Assembly (NCBI GenBank): GCA_050943575.1
Contig: JBMNPL010000015.1
Span: forward strand, 1-14,732
Length of the DNA stretch: 14,732 nt
Source of the DNA: WRCA01 sp050943575
Lineage (GTDB): Bacteria; Pseudomonadota; Alphaproteobacteria; Rs-D84
Reading direction: 5' to 3'
Each line of letters opens with the position of its first letter. The stretch's first letter is position 1. The notes beneath the pieces are model-generated. The model did not search any database. It was given only the letters and a program-made list of their open reading frames with translations, and was not told the origin of the DNA. Below are positions 7,708 to 14,731 of the stretch, piece after piece. Made by a program: the position numbers and the translations under genes.

Positions 7708-7721
7708 AATTATGATACAAT
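7693..7721 (+). promoter_or_regulatory. Putative promoter of the prepilin-rluA-asmA-dacA operon
   Basis: TTGAAA (7693-7698), 17 bases, TACAAT (7716-7721). The predicted start near 7728 gives a 23-base leader with GGAG before the ATG at 7751. The promoter overlaps the first codons of the divergent uvrC gene, and a 14-base palindrome lies in its spacer. Confidence 0.5.
7703..7716. repeat. Perfect 14-base palindrome in the uvrC/prepilin divergent region
   Basis: ATCATAATTATGAT reads identically on both strands. It covers the uvrC start codons and lies between the -35 and -10 boxes proposed for the prepilin operon. It could be an operator for a dimeric regulator, but an AT-only core of this length can arise by chance in such AT-rich DNA. 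Confidence 0.35.
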
Positions 7722-7750
7722 TAACAATGAAAAAATCAAATGGAGATAAA

Positions 7751-8233
7751 ATGAAACTTATAAATCAAGAATCTGGTCGCAGCATGGTAGAAATGCTGGG
7801 TGTTTTAGCAATTATGGGATTGATAACTGTCGGCGCAATCACGATGATTTCTGCTGCTATGCGCAGTCAAAAAAGAACGGTTGTACAAGATGAGGTCGCT
7901 CAAATTGTAACAGGGGTCAGAACAATATTGGGTGAATATGATGACTTTTCAGGATTAGATAATACGACTATTTTTGTAGCGATGGGAATGTCTGATAAAA
8001 ATCCATATGGTGGTAAATATTCTTTATCTGTTAATCCAGAAAATATACATCAATTTATTTTAACTATAGACGGATTGAATATGTCTGATTGTAAATTTTT
8101 CAAAACAAAGGTATGGTCTGATTCAATTGGTTATCAATTATCAGATGGAACAGCTGGCGGTGCAGTTGCGACTCCGAATGACTGCGGTGCGTCGGCGGGA
8201 CAAAATTATATTCAAATAACTTATGGTGAATAA
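7751..8233 (+). CDS. Type IV prepilin-like / pseudopilin-like secreted protein
   Basis: 160 residues. The N-terminus MKLINQESG is a short prepilin leader, followed by RSMVEMLGVLAIMGLITVGA: a glycine before the predicted cleavage, Glu at mature position 5, and one long hydrophobic helix, as in type IV pilins and pseudopilins. The mature first residue would be Arg, instead of the usual Phe or Met. The rest is a small soluble head with two cysteines near the end (SDCKFF, NDCGAS) that could form the D-region disulphide. I start at 7751 because GGAG lies at 7742-7745; the ATG at 7712 in the same frame falls in the promoter. No prepilin peptidase, assembly ATPase or other secretion gene is present here. 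The gene overlaps the next by 11 bases and looks like the first gene of a four-gene operon. Substrate or partner unknown. Confidence 0.8.
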   Translation: MKLINQESGRSMVEMLGVLAIMGLITVGAITMISAAMRSQKRTVVQDEVAQIVTGVRTILGEYDDFSGLDNTTIFVAMGMSDKNPYGGKYSLSVNPENIHQFILTIDGLNMSDCKFFKTKVWSDSIGYQLSDGTAGGAVATPNDCGASAGQNYIQITYGE

Positions 8234-9194
8234 TCAAATTGTTTCAACGACCGAGGATGGCATTCGTCTGAAAAGATGGGTAAAAAGATATTATTCAAAA
8301 ATTTCAGAAGGTGAATTTTATAAATTATGTCGTTCTGGTCAAATACGTATAAATTCTTCCAGATGTCGTGGGGACGAGATTTTACACGCTGGCGATATTT
8401 TGCGTTTACCACCATTTATGGTGGGGTTAATTCAAAAAACAACCGACAAACAAGAATCTGGAATAAAATTTTCACTCGCAGATTTAGAAAAATTACGTAA
8501 ATGTATAATTCATGACGATCCTGATTTTATTGCTTTTAATAAACCTGCGGGCTTGGCGGTACAGGGTGGAACAGGTATAAAAAAATCTATGGATAAAATG
8601 GTTGCTGCATTATTTCCTTATGATTCGATTTTACCAGTTCACAGATTGGATAAAGAAACTAGTGGTGTTATTATTTTTGCAAAAAATCAACGCGCTGCTC
8701 AAAAGTTAGCATCACAATTTCAGGATAAGATTGCTAATAAAGAATATTTAGCATTATTATCCGGTAGTGTTTCACCCAAGATAGGCACTATTGATAATTT
8801 TATTACCAAAGGCAAGGTATTTGATGATACCGAAGAAATACCATCAAATGCTCAACACGCTGTTACAAAATATAAAGTTATAACTGAATTACCAGAAATT
8901 TTATCTTGGGTTAAATTTATTCCGATAACTGGTCGAACGCATCAATTACGTATTCATTCTGCTTTTTCATTGGGTGCACCAATCATTGGGGATAGGTTGT
9001 ATATGAAAAGAAATGAAGATAAAAAAGATAAAAATAATTTATTGAGTTCAGTTTTAGAATCTAATAAATTATTTTTGTTTGCGCACAAATTATCATTTAA
9101 ACATCCAACAACAGGAAAAATAATAACGGTTCGTGCTCAAATGCCGAGTTTTATGACCCCTGTTGCAAAATTTTTAGAACTCAAGATTGATTAA
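8223..9194 (+). CDS. RluA-family 23S rRNA pseudouridine synthase (RluC/RluD-like)
   Basis: 323 residues. Converts specific uridines in ribosomal RNA (RluC-type enzymes act on 23S rRNA) to pseudouridine in the cytoplasm. An N-terminal S4 RNA-binding domain (about residues 14-64, RLKRWVKRYY to GDILRLP) precedes the catalytic domain. The catalytic motif is HRLDKETSG (140-148) with the nucleophilic Asp at 143. Family motifs FNKPAGLAVQGG (105-116) and TGRTHQLRIH (236-245) also match. The exact target among RluA, RluC and RluD types cannot be set from this reading; the S4 domain and motif wording fit RluC best. The ATG lies 11 bases inside the prepilin gene and has no clear Shine-Dalgarno, so translation is probably coupled to it. 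GTG at 8226 is an alternative start. Confidence 0.92.
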   Translation: MVNNQIVSTTEDGIRLKRWVKRYYSKISEGEFYKLCRSGQIRINSSRCRGDEILHAGDILRLPPFMVGLIQKTTDKQESGIKFSLADLEKLRKCIIHDDPDFIAFNKPAGLAVQGGTGIKKSMDKMVAALFPYDSILPVHRLDKETSGVIIFAKNQRAAQKLASQFQDKIANKEYLALLSGSVSPKIGTIDNFITKGKVFDDTEEIPSNAQHAVTKYKVITELPEILSWVKFIPITGRTHQLRIHSAFSLGAPIIGDRLYMKRNEDKKDKNNLLSSVLESNKLFLFAHKLSFKHPTTGKIITVRAQMPSFMTPVAKFLELKID

Positions 9195-9195
9195 A

Positions 9196-11268
9196 ATGAG
9201 ACGACTACGAAGAAGAAATTTTTATAAATTTGCAAGAATTTTTGCCATGTTTTTTATTGGGTTGCTGGTGTCTTTGGCAATTGCGTTATCAAGGGTAAAT
9301 CTTGAAACTTTACGTGATGAAATTTCTAATACTTTATCTGAAAAGGTTGGGATGCCTGTTGAAATTCGCGGAAAAGTTTTCTGGAAATTTTCGTTAGTTC
9401 CACGGGTTGTTTTATCAGATGTGGTAATAAAGTCAAAAGATTGGGCAAAACATCAAGATGGTATAAATATAAAATTAATAGAAGCCAGATTAAATTTAAT
9501 TTCTTTACTTGGTTCAAATACTTCGATTAAGGATATTATTTTAATAAATCCGATTGTTTATCTAGAAAAAAACATCAATGGGGATATATCACTAGGTTTA
9601 AAACCTGAAACTGAATTATCAGATGCAGATAATCCGCCAAGTAAATTTCCGATAGATATAGATTTTGGCATAGATTCAATTCTTATGGAAAATCCAAAAT
9701 TGGTTTATATAACTCCTGATAGTATTGAAAATTATAAGGCTAAAAAAATAACTTTAACACATAAAAAATTAGATGATTTTATTGAATATAGCGGAAAAAT
9801 TTATCTAAATGACCAAGATTATTCTTTTGCTATATCAATTTCTCAACTGGATGAAAAACGTGGTGTTTATCCATTAAATATAGCAATTGTTAATAAATTT
9901 AGTCCATTAATTATAAATGTTGCATTAGATAAAGCAAATTTAATACCGACAGATTTTAGCATTCGTGGAAAAATAAATGATGCAAGAACTTTATTTAAAA
10001 ATATTGGGATAGGTATACCAAAAATTAGTCCGATGAGAGTTGATATAGTGGGTATATTGGGGCAAAAAAAATTGACCTTGAAAAAATTGTCAATATTATT
10101 TGATAATAGCGATATTAAATTATCTGGATCTTATTCATGGAAACATAATAAACCTTATATAAGTTTAAATATAAAATCAGAAAAATTTAATTTGTATGAA
10201 GTTTTTCCAGAAACGTATGGATATTGGCAGCGTCCAAATCGTGAACTTTATGTATTTAAAAACGCTCCGCTTTATTCTGAAAGCTGGGATGATATTGATT
10301 TTGATTTGATGATTAATTCTAAAAAGTTTGTTTTTTACAGGGATATGTACGTAGAAAACACAGAAATAAAAACATCATTAAATAATAGTTCTCTTTCAAT
10401 TATGGCAGATACAGGATTTGCAAATGGGCGAGTTTTAGCAGGATTGCAAGCGCACGATTCCAAAGGTGTTGCAATTGTTCGCGCAGCAACAACAGCAAAA
10501 GGAATATCCATTGGCAAAATTCTTGAAGGTGTCAGAGAAAAGAATTTTATATCTGGTTTACCGGTTGATTTAGATTTATATGTAGAAGGGCAAGGGCGTG
10601 ATATGTCAGAGTTAATGGGCAGTTTATATGGTCCATTACAAGTACGAAGTTCAGGTTCAGGAACAGCTTTGCCTGATGCTTCGGAATATATTTATGGTCG
10701 TGATTTTTTAACATCTGTTCGTCACAATATTCATGATATGCTGACTATAAATAATAAATATGACAAAGTAGCGATTTCATGTGCAGTTGTTAATTTAAAA
10801 CTTCGTAATGGCAGAATTGAAACTAATAAAGGGGTGGTTTTACAAATGCGCGATGTTAATATGCGTGCGGTTGGTTTTGTAGATTTAGGCAAAGAAACTT
10901 TACATATATCACTTGCTTCTACACCAGTGCGCGGTATCAGGTTAAGCATTTCTGGAAATATATTAAATGCGATGGAATTTAGCGGTAATTTAGCAGAACC
11001 AGATATAAAATTAAATAATAGATCAATAATTACACGAACTGCAACAACAACGGGACTTGGTATGTTGGTACTTGCACCTTTTACGGGCGGGCTTAGTATT
11101 GCTGCTGGTGTGGGGGTTGGATTTTTAGCAGGGGATTTATTAAATAATTGGCTATCTGATGATAAACCTTGTGAAACTGCGTTAAAAGATGGTGTTTCAG
11201 AAGAGGGTGGCGATCCAGAATTTATGAATCGTTCATTGGATGAATTGACAGGGGAAATTATAAAATAA
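9196..11268 (+). CDS. AsmA-family envelope protein
   Basis: 690 residues. A short basic N-terminus (MRRLRRRNFYKFARI) is followed by one membrane helix (about residues 13-33), which anchors the protein in the inner membrane with the bulk in the periplasm. The AsmA N-terminal pattern follows: LRDEISNTLSEKVGMPVEI, GKVFWKFSLVPRVVLSDV and repeated beta strands. The AsmA C-terminal domain (about 470-605) includes LRNGRIETNKGVV and DLGKETLHISL. A second glycine-rich hydrophobic segment lies at about 619-650. AsmA-like proteins act in outer membrane biogenesis, and relatives of this fold (YhdP, TamB) carry lipids between membranes; direct lipid transport here is inference. I use the ATG at 9196, one base after the pseudouridine synthase stop; the upstream TTG at 9187 is unlikely. 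No strong Shine-Dalgarno, so coupling to the previous gene is likely. Confidence 0.88.
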   Translation: MRRLRRRNFYKFARIFAMFFIGLLVSLAIALSRVNLETLRDEISNTLSEKVGMPVEIRGKVFWKFSLVPRVVLSDVVIKSKDWAKHQDGINIKLIEARLNLISLLGSNTSIKDIILINPIVYLEKNINGDISLGLKPETELSDADNPPSKFPIDIDFGIDSILMENPKLVYITPDSIENYKAKKITLTHKKLDDFIEYSGKIYLNDQDYSFAISISQLDEKRGVYPLNIAIVNKFSPLIINVALDKANLIPTDFSIRGKINDARTLFKNIGIGIPKISPMRVDIVGILGQKKLTLKKLSILFDNSDIKLSGSYSWKHNKPYISLNIKSEKFNLYEVFPETYGYWQRPNRELYVFKNAPLYSESWDDIDFDLMINSKKFVFYRDMYVENTEIKTSLNNSSLSIMADTGFANGRVLAGLQAHDSKGVAIVRAATTAKGISIGKILEGVREKNFISGLPVDLDLYVEGQGRDMSELMGSLYGPLQVRSSGSGTALPDASEYIYGRDFLTSVRHNIHDMLTINNKYDKVAISCAVVNLKLRNGRIETNKGVVLQMRDVNMRAVGFVDLGKETLHISLASTPVRGIRLSISGNILNAMEFSGNLAEPDIKLNNRSIITRTATTTGLGMLVLAPFTGGLSIAAGVGVGFLAGDLLNNWLSDDKPCETALKDGVSEEGGDPEFMNRSLDELTGEIIK

Positions 11269-11277
11269 GAGTAAAAA

Positions 11278-12063
11278 ATGAGTTTTATATTTCAAAATTT
11301 TATAAATATTTTACAGGTTATAGCAGTATTAGCAATACTTTGGTTGTTTTATAAACGACTTATAAAAAACACAAATTCTGAAAGAATAGTTCGTGGTTTA
11401 ATAGGGCTAGCAGTTATTTGGTTATCCAGTTGGTTATTTATGTGGCTAGGACTTCGTCTTTTAGGGGAATTTACTCGTCTTGTTGCGATTTTTTTATCTG
11501 TTGGGGTTGTTGTTGTTTTTCAACCAGAATTACGCAAATTTTTTGCAATGATGGGGCATATGCGTTTAATAAATGTTTTATTTTCATCGCGTGCAATGAA
11601 AGAAGCAAAAGATAAAAGTAAATCTGATTATATAATAAATGAGATAATTAAATCTGTTGAATATATGTCGCATAAACGTACAGGTGCATTAATAGTATTT
11701 CGTAATGAGTTTGATGGAACTATAGAAAAATTAGGTACAAAAATAGATGCAGAAATTTCAAGTGAACTTATATTAACAATATTTTTTAATAAAACACCAT
11801 TACATGATGGTGCCATGATAATTGGGAACAATCGTATTTTATATGCGGGCGCTATTTTACCATTGACTGAAAATTCAAATTTGAATTGGAAATACGGTAC
11901 CAGACATCGTGCTGCTATTGGAATGTCAGAAGAATCAGATTCTATAATATTGGTAGTTTCCGAAGAAACAGGGGATATATCAATTGCAGAGCGTGGTAAA
12001 TTAACCAAGTATGATGATATGAAAAAATTACGAATAAAGTTGGAAAAATCTATTAATAATTAA
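11278..12063 (+). CDS. dacA: Membrane diadenylate cyclase (CdaA/DacA type)
   Basis: 261 residues. Makes the second messenger c-di-AMP from two ATP. The N-terminus has three membrane helices (about residues 8-27, 38-58 and 65-81), followed by FQPELRKFF, the usual junction to the cytoplasmic DAC domain. The DAC domain holds the two catalytic signatures: LHDGAMII (DGA at 177-179) and GTRHRAAIG (RHR at 209-211), then VVSEETGDIS and a final helix. All are intact, so the enzyme should be active. In Gram-positives this gene normally sits next to cdaR and glmM; neither is here. Instead it is the last gene of the prepilin-rluA-asmA cluster, nine bases after asmA, ending at an intrinsic terminator. No c-di-AMP phosphodiesterase or receptor is visible. 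Its presence in a proteobacterium is unusual. Confidence 0.95.
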   Translation: MSFIFQNFINILQVIAVLAILWLFYKRLIKNTNSERIVRGLIGLAVIWLSSWLFMWLGLRLLGEFTRLVAIFLSVGVVVVFQPELRKFFAMMGHMRLINVLFSSRAMKEAKDKSKSDYIINEIIKSVEYMSHKRTGALIVFRNEFDGTIEKLGTKIDAEISSELILTIFFNKTPLHDGAMIIGNNRILYAGAILPLTENSNLNWKYGTRHRAAIGMSEESDSIILVVSEETGDISIAERGKLTKYDDMKKLRIKLEKSINN

Positions 12064-12065
12064 AC

Positions 12066-12089
12066 AAGTGGATAATAATCCACTTTTTT
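12066..12089 (+). terminator. Intrinsic terminator of the dacA operon
   Basis: AAGTGGAT (12066-12073), a 4-base loop AATA, and ATCCACTT (12078-12085) running into a T-tract to 12089. It starts three bases after the dacA stop. On the minus strand the hairpin also follows plsC, but only a short GTTT tract comes after it, so it is a weaker terminator in that direction. Confidence 0.85.
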
Positions 12090-12795
12090 ATGCACTATGT
12101 TTACCGATGGCTTTTGCAATTTCTTCTTTGGTTGCGGTACTGGGTAATAAGTTTTCAAACCACAAATTTGCTGTACCGCTTTTTATCCAGCCTTTTTTTG
12201 GCCAATATAATCCGGAATCTGTTCCGACGGGTATAATTGGTAATTTTAATTTTTCTGCGATAAATAACAATCCACTTTTTATTTTTATATCAGCACCAGG
12301 TTTTGTTCTAGTTCCTTCGGGGAATATAATTAATATCATTCCATTTTTTATTTTTTCTGCAACAGCATTGACTAAATTTTTCATATTTGTTGCGCCTTTT
12401 GCACGATTAACTGGTTGCATACCTGCGCGCCAAAAAGACCATCCATAAATCGGAATCCATAATAATTCTCGTTTCATTATAAAAAATGAGTTAGGTATTT
12501 CTGTAACAAAAATTGCTATTTCTAAAATAGACATATGTTTGGCTGCAACAATTGCCTTGCCGTCTACTCGTAAAGAATTGCATGGTTTTAATGGGATACC
12601 ATCTTGGGAAACAGCGGGATAATGAACATTATATTTTATACCTGCTATTATTCGTGCCAACCATAGAACTCCGCTGGCATTTGCGAAAATTACCCAACGT
12701 GTTAGTTTGCGTGATGGTAAAACAATCAGCATTAATGGCGCCCAAAGGATAAACCATATTAAAAGAATTGTTTTGAATACTATTGTCCTTATCAT
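12088..12795 (-). CDS. plsC: 1-acyl-sn-glycerol-3-phosphate acyltransferase (PlsC family)
   Basis: 235 residues. Inner membrane enzyme that adds the second acyl chain to lysophosphatidic acid, giving phosphatidic acid for phospholipid synthesis. An N-terminal hydrophobic segment (about residues 8-27) is followed by the acyltransferase motifs: KHMSILE (motif I, H87 and E92), GMQPVNRAKG (motif II, near 125-134), FPEGTRTKPG (motif III, 158-167) and LPIIPV (motif IV, 185-190). Motif I is HX4E, where the textbook form is HX4D; the Glu form occurs in PlsC relatives of alphaproteobacteria as I remember them, so activity is still expected. AGGAA lies seven bases before the ATG at 12795. It follows tolB by 31 bases with no terminator between, so the two are probably cotranscribed. 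The stop codon overlaps the T-tract of the opposing operon's terminator. Confidence 0.9.
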   Translation of the reverse strand: MIRTIVFKTILLIWFILWAPLMLIVLPSRKLTRWVIFANASGVLWLARIIAGIKYNVHYPAVSQDGIPLKPCNSLRVDGKAIVAAKHMSILEIAIFVTEIPNSFFIMKRELLWIPIYGWSFWRAGMQPVNRAKGATNMKNLVNAVAEKIKNGMILIIFPEGTRTKPGADIKIKSGLLFIAEKLKLPIIPVGTDSGLYWPKKGWIKSGTANLWFENLLPSTATKEEIAKAIGKHSA

Positions 12796-12826
12796 AATAT
12801 TATTCCTATATTTGTTATTTAGTTAA

Positions 12827-14134
12827 TTATGGTAATTTTGGACTCCAAGTTGGTTCTAGTCCATTAACATCTCGTGGTAAATTAATATCATAAAAAGTTT
12901 GACCTGTTATATCAACACTTCGTATATGGCTTTCGCGTTCTGTATCTGTAATTTTTTCTGTTTCATAATAAATTATTCGACGCGATCCAGGTGCCCAACT
13001 GGGTGCTTCCATAAACCATCCACCTGCCAATATTTTTTCTCCTTTACCTTTTGGTGACATTATTCCGACAAAGAAGGTATCATCCGCCATTTTTGTAAAT
13101 GCGATATAATTTCCATCAGGCGACCATGCGGGTGTTGCATATCTACCAACACCAAAAGTAATTCTTTGTTCGGATAAATTTTCTAAATTTAATACATGAA
13201 TTTGTTGACTACCTGATTTATTAGAATTATATGCCATATATTTTCCATCGGGGGAATAACTGGGTGAAGTATCAATAGAATCGCCAAATGTTAATTGTCG
13301 TAATTTATTAGTTTGCAAATTAAATTCGTAAAGATTTGTAGTATTTCCTTTCGCTAAACTTAATGCTATACGTGAACCATCGGGCGAAAATCTTGGTGCA
13401 AAACTCATTCCTCCAAATTGTCCTAATTTTCTTTGTGCACCTGTATTTAAATCCAGTGTCCAAACCATTGGATTATTATCTCGATAAGACAAAAATACAA
13501 TTGTTTGCATATTTGGGGAAAAGTGTGGTGACATCACCATTGTTTTTCCATCCGATATATAGCGAAATCCAAATCCATCACTATCCATAATTGCCAGACG
13601 TTTATTTCTTTTGCTCATATCTCCGGTTTCAGTTGTTAAAACTATCTGGGTATCAAAATATCCAGTTTCACCGGTTAATCTTTCGTAAATTGCGTCTGCC
13701 ATTATATGTGCCAAACGACGTATAGATTTTTTTGGTGTAATTAGAACTTGTGCTTCAATTTGTTCTTGTCCTTGGATATCCCAGACATAGAATTCAAGAC
13801 GATATTTTCCATCTTTGTTTTTTGTTAATTTTCCTTGGACTAAAACTTGTGTTTTTATTGCGTTCCAATCTTGGAATTCGGGCATTTCTCCCATTTTGAC
13901 TATTTGCGGGTGTGCCGCTTGTTTTATAATTCTAAATAAACCGGTTGATTTTAAATCTTTCTCAACAACTTCACGTAGAGTTTTTGCTAATTTTGCATTA
14001 TTTTGTGATTCAAAGTTTTGAATTGCAATTGGTATGGGGGCTATATTACCTGCAACTATATCCACACGCAATTCGGCAATTGCAGAATTAGAAAAAATAA
14101 ACATTATTGCGCAAATAATAAATCTTTTAAACAT
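12827..14134 (-). CDS. tolB: Tol-Pal system periplasmic protein TolB
   Basis: 435 residues from the ATG at 14134. A signal peptide MFKRFIICAIMFIFSNSAIA, cleaved before ELRV, exports it to the periplasm. The N-terminal TolB domain (about residues 21-160; DLKSTGLFRII) is followed by a six-bladed beta-propeller whose blades show the PxFSPDGxxIA pattern: SPHFSPNMQTIVF, APRFSPDGSRIA, SPSYSPDGKYMAY, TPAWSPDGNYIAF and APSWAPGSRRIIY. TolB binds Pal and helps constrict the outer membrane at division. The longer frame from 14194 begins with a TTG inside the -35 box and would spoil the signal peptide, so it is rejected. AAAGGAAA lies about ten bases before the start. The usual neighbours tolQ, tolR, tolA and pal are absent; plsC follows. 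Confidence 0.96.
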   Translation of the reverse strand: MFKRFIICAIMFIFSNSAIAELRVDIVAGNIAPIPIAIQNFESQNNAKLAKTLREVVEKDLKSTGLFRIIKQAAHPQIVKMGEMPEFQDWNAIKTQVLVQGKLTKNKDGKYRLEFYVWDIQGQEQIEAQVLITPKKSIRRLAHIMADAIYERLTGETGYFDTQIVLTTETGDMSKRNKRLAIMDSDGFGFRYISDGKTMVMSPHFSPNMQTIVFLSYRDNNPMVWTLDLNTGAQRKLGQFGGMSFAPRFSPDGSRIALSLAKGNTTNLYEFNLQTNKLRQLTFGDSIDTSPSYSPDGKYMAYNSNKSGSQQIHVLNLENLSEQRITFGVGRYATPAWSPDGNYIAFTKMADDTFFVGIMSPKGKGEKILAGGWFMEAPSWAPGSRRIIYYETEKITDTERESHIRSVDITGQTFYDINLPRDVNGLEPTWSPKLP

Positions 14135-14165
14135 GGTTATAAATTTCCTTTCTTTCCGTTTGAAG

Positions 14166-14194
14166 ATTTTAACACAGGAAATCAAAGAGCGCAA
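14166..14194 (-). promoter_or_regulatory. Promoter of tolB (and probably plsC)
   Basis: On the minus strand TTGCGC (14189-14194), 17 bases, TAAAAT (14166-14171). The predicted leader is about 25 bases and contains the AAAGGAAA site. The -35 belongs to CTCTTGC, the element also found at dnaN and at the OmpA-like gene. Confidence 0.7.
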
Positions 14195-14228
14195 GAGGGG
14201 AACAATAATTCGTTATCAAAAGAAGTAT

Positions 14229-14651
14229 TTATTTACACCAACTTTGTCTTTTTCCGCCGGTATATTTTCGTGCTAATTTTTCTTGCAACATTATTTTACT
14301 AACATCTCGACCATCTGGTAATTTAACTTTGGCATTTATACGCCCCAGATATTTATCATCTTTAATATTTGATAGTTCAACAGATGATCCAATTGGCAAT
14401 AATTGTTTTAATCTTTCACGCGCTTTATTAGCCATAATAATTTCAGATTCACATTCCCCGTGAATTTCTGGGGTGTCAATTTCTAAAATTCTCACACGAA
14501 CAGAAATACGCATACCATTTTCTAATTTTACAATTGCCGCAAAAGTATCCCCATCAAAAATATAATCAACTTTTGCGGAAATAGATGAGATTTTTCCATA
14601 GGTAATAAAAGGGGAAAATAATAAAATAGCCAGAATTAAAAGTTTTTTCAT
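14229..14651 (-). CDS. Secreted thermonuclease-like (SNase family) protein
   Basis: 140 residues. The N-terminal MKKLLILAILLFSPFITYG is a signal peptide, so the protein acts outside the cytoplasm, probably in the periplasm or medium. The rest matches the staphylococcal nuclease OB-fold domain. The calcium ligands are in FDGDT (D35) and D59-T60; the catalytic set is R54 and E62 in RILEIDTPE and R104 in KYLGRINA, with the same R-to-E spacing as in the Staphylococcus enzyme. Function as a sugar-nonspecific nuclease, for example for nucleic acid scavenging, is inferred from intact residues. Length is typical for the minimal domain. There is no Shine-Dalgarno before the ATG, and a promoter places the transcript start at or next to the ATG. 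An in-frame stop lies upstream, so no longer start is available. No obvious terminator separates it from tolB. Confidence 0.9.
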   Translation of the reverse strand: MKKLLILAILLFSPFITYGKISSISAKVDYIFDGDTFAAIVKLENGMRISVRVRILEIDTPEIHGECESEIIMANKARERLKQLLPIGSSVELSNIKDDKYLGRINAKVKLPDGRDVSKIMLQEKLARKYTGGKRQSWCK

Positions 14652-14657
14652 AAAACG

Positions 14658-14685
14658 ATATTATTAAAAACAATAAAAAAGTCAA
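14658..14685 (-). promoter_or_regulatory. Putative promoter of the secreted nuclease gene
   Basis: On the minus strand TTGACT (14680-14685), 16 bases, TAATAT (14658-14663). The -10 box ends only six bases before the ATG at 14651, which predicts a leaderless transcript and fits the lack of a Shine-Dalgarno. Confidence 0.5.
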
Positions 14686-14695
14686 AATGAAAATA

Positions 14696-14731
14696 TTAAG
14701 TCGTTTTTTTTGCAATTTCTTTTGTATTAAC
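14696..14731 (-). CDS. Possible C-terminal tail of a gene beyond the right edge
   Basis: On the minus strand the frame starting at 14731 reads VNTKEIAKKTT and then TAA. The lysine-rich tail, a stop just before the nuclease promoter and the dense gene layout are consistent with the end of an upstream gene. Eleven codons are too few to be sure, and no function can be given. Confidence 0.25.
   Translation of the reverse strand, partial: VNTKEIAKKTT

Noticed and set aside
7712..7750. A 13-residue extension of the prepilin-like protein from the ATG at 7712
   Set aside because: It lies in the promoter and palindrome, has no ribosome binding site, and gives an unusually long leader; GGAG supports 7751.
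12066..12089. Hairpin as a regulatory RNA or attachment site
   Set aside because: Stem, short loop and T-run immediately after a stop codon are fully explained as an intrinsic terminator.
14135..14194. A 20-residue N-terminal extension of TolB starting with TTG at 14194
   Set aside because: The TTG is part of the -35 box TTGCGC, and the extension would precede a clean signal peptide that has its own Shine-Dalgarno.
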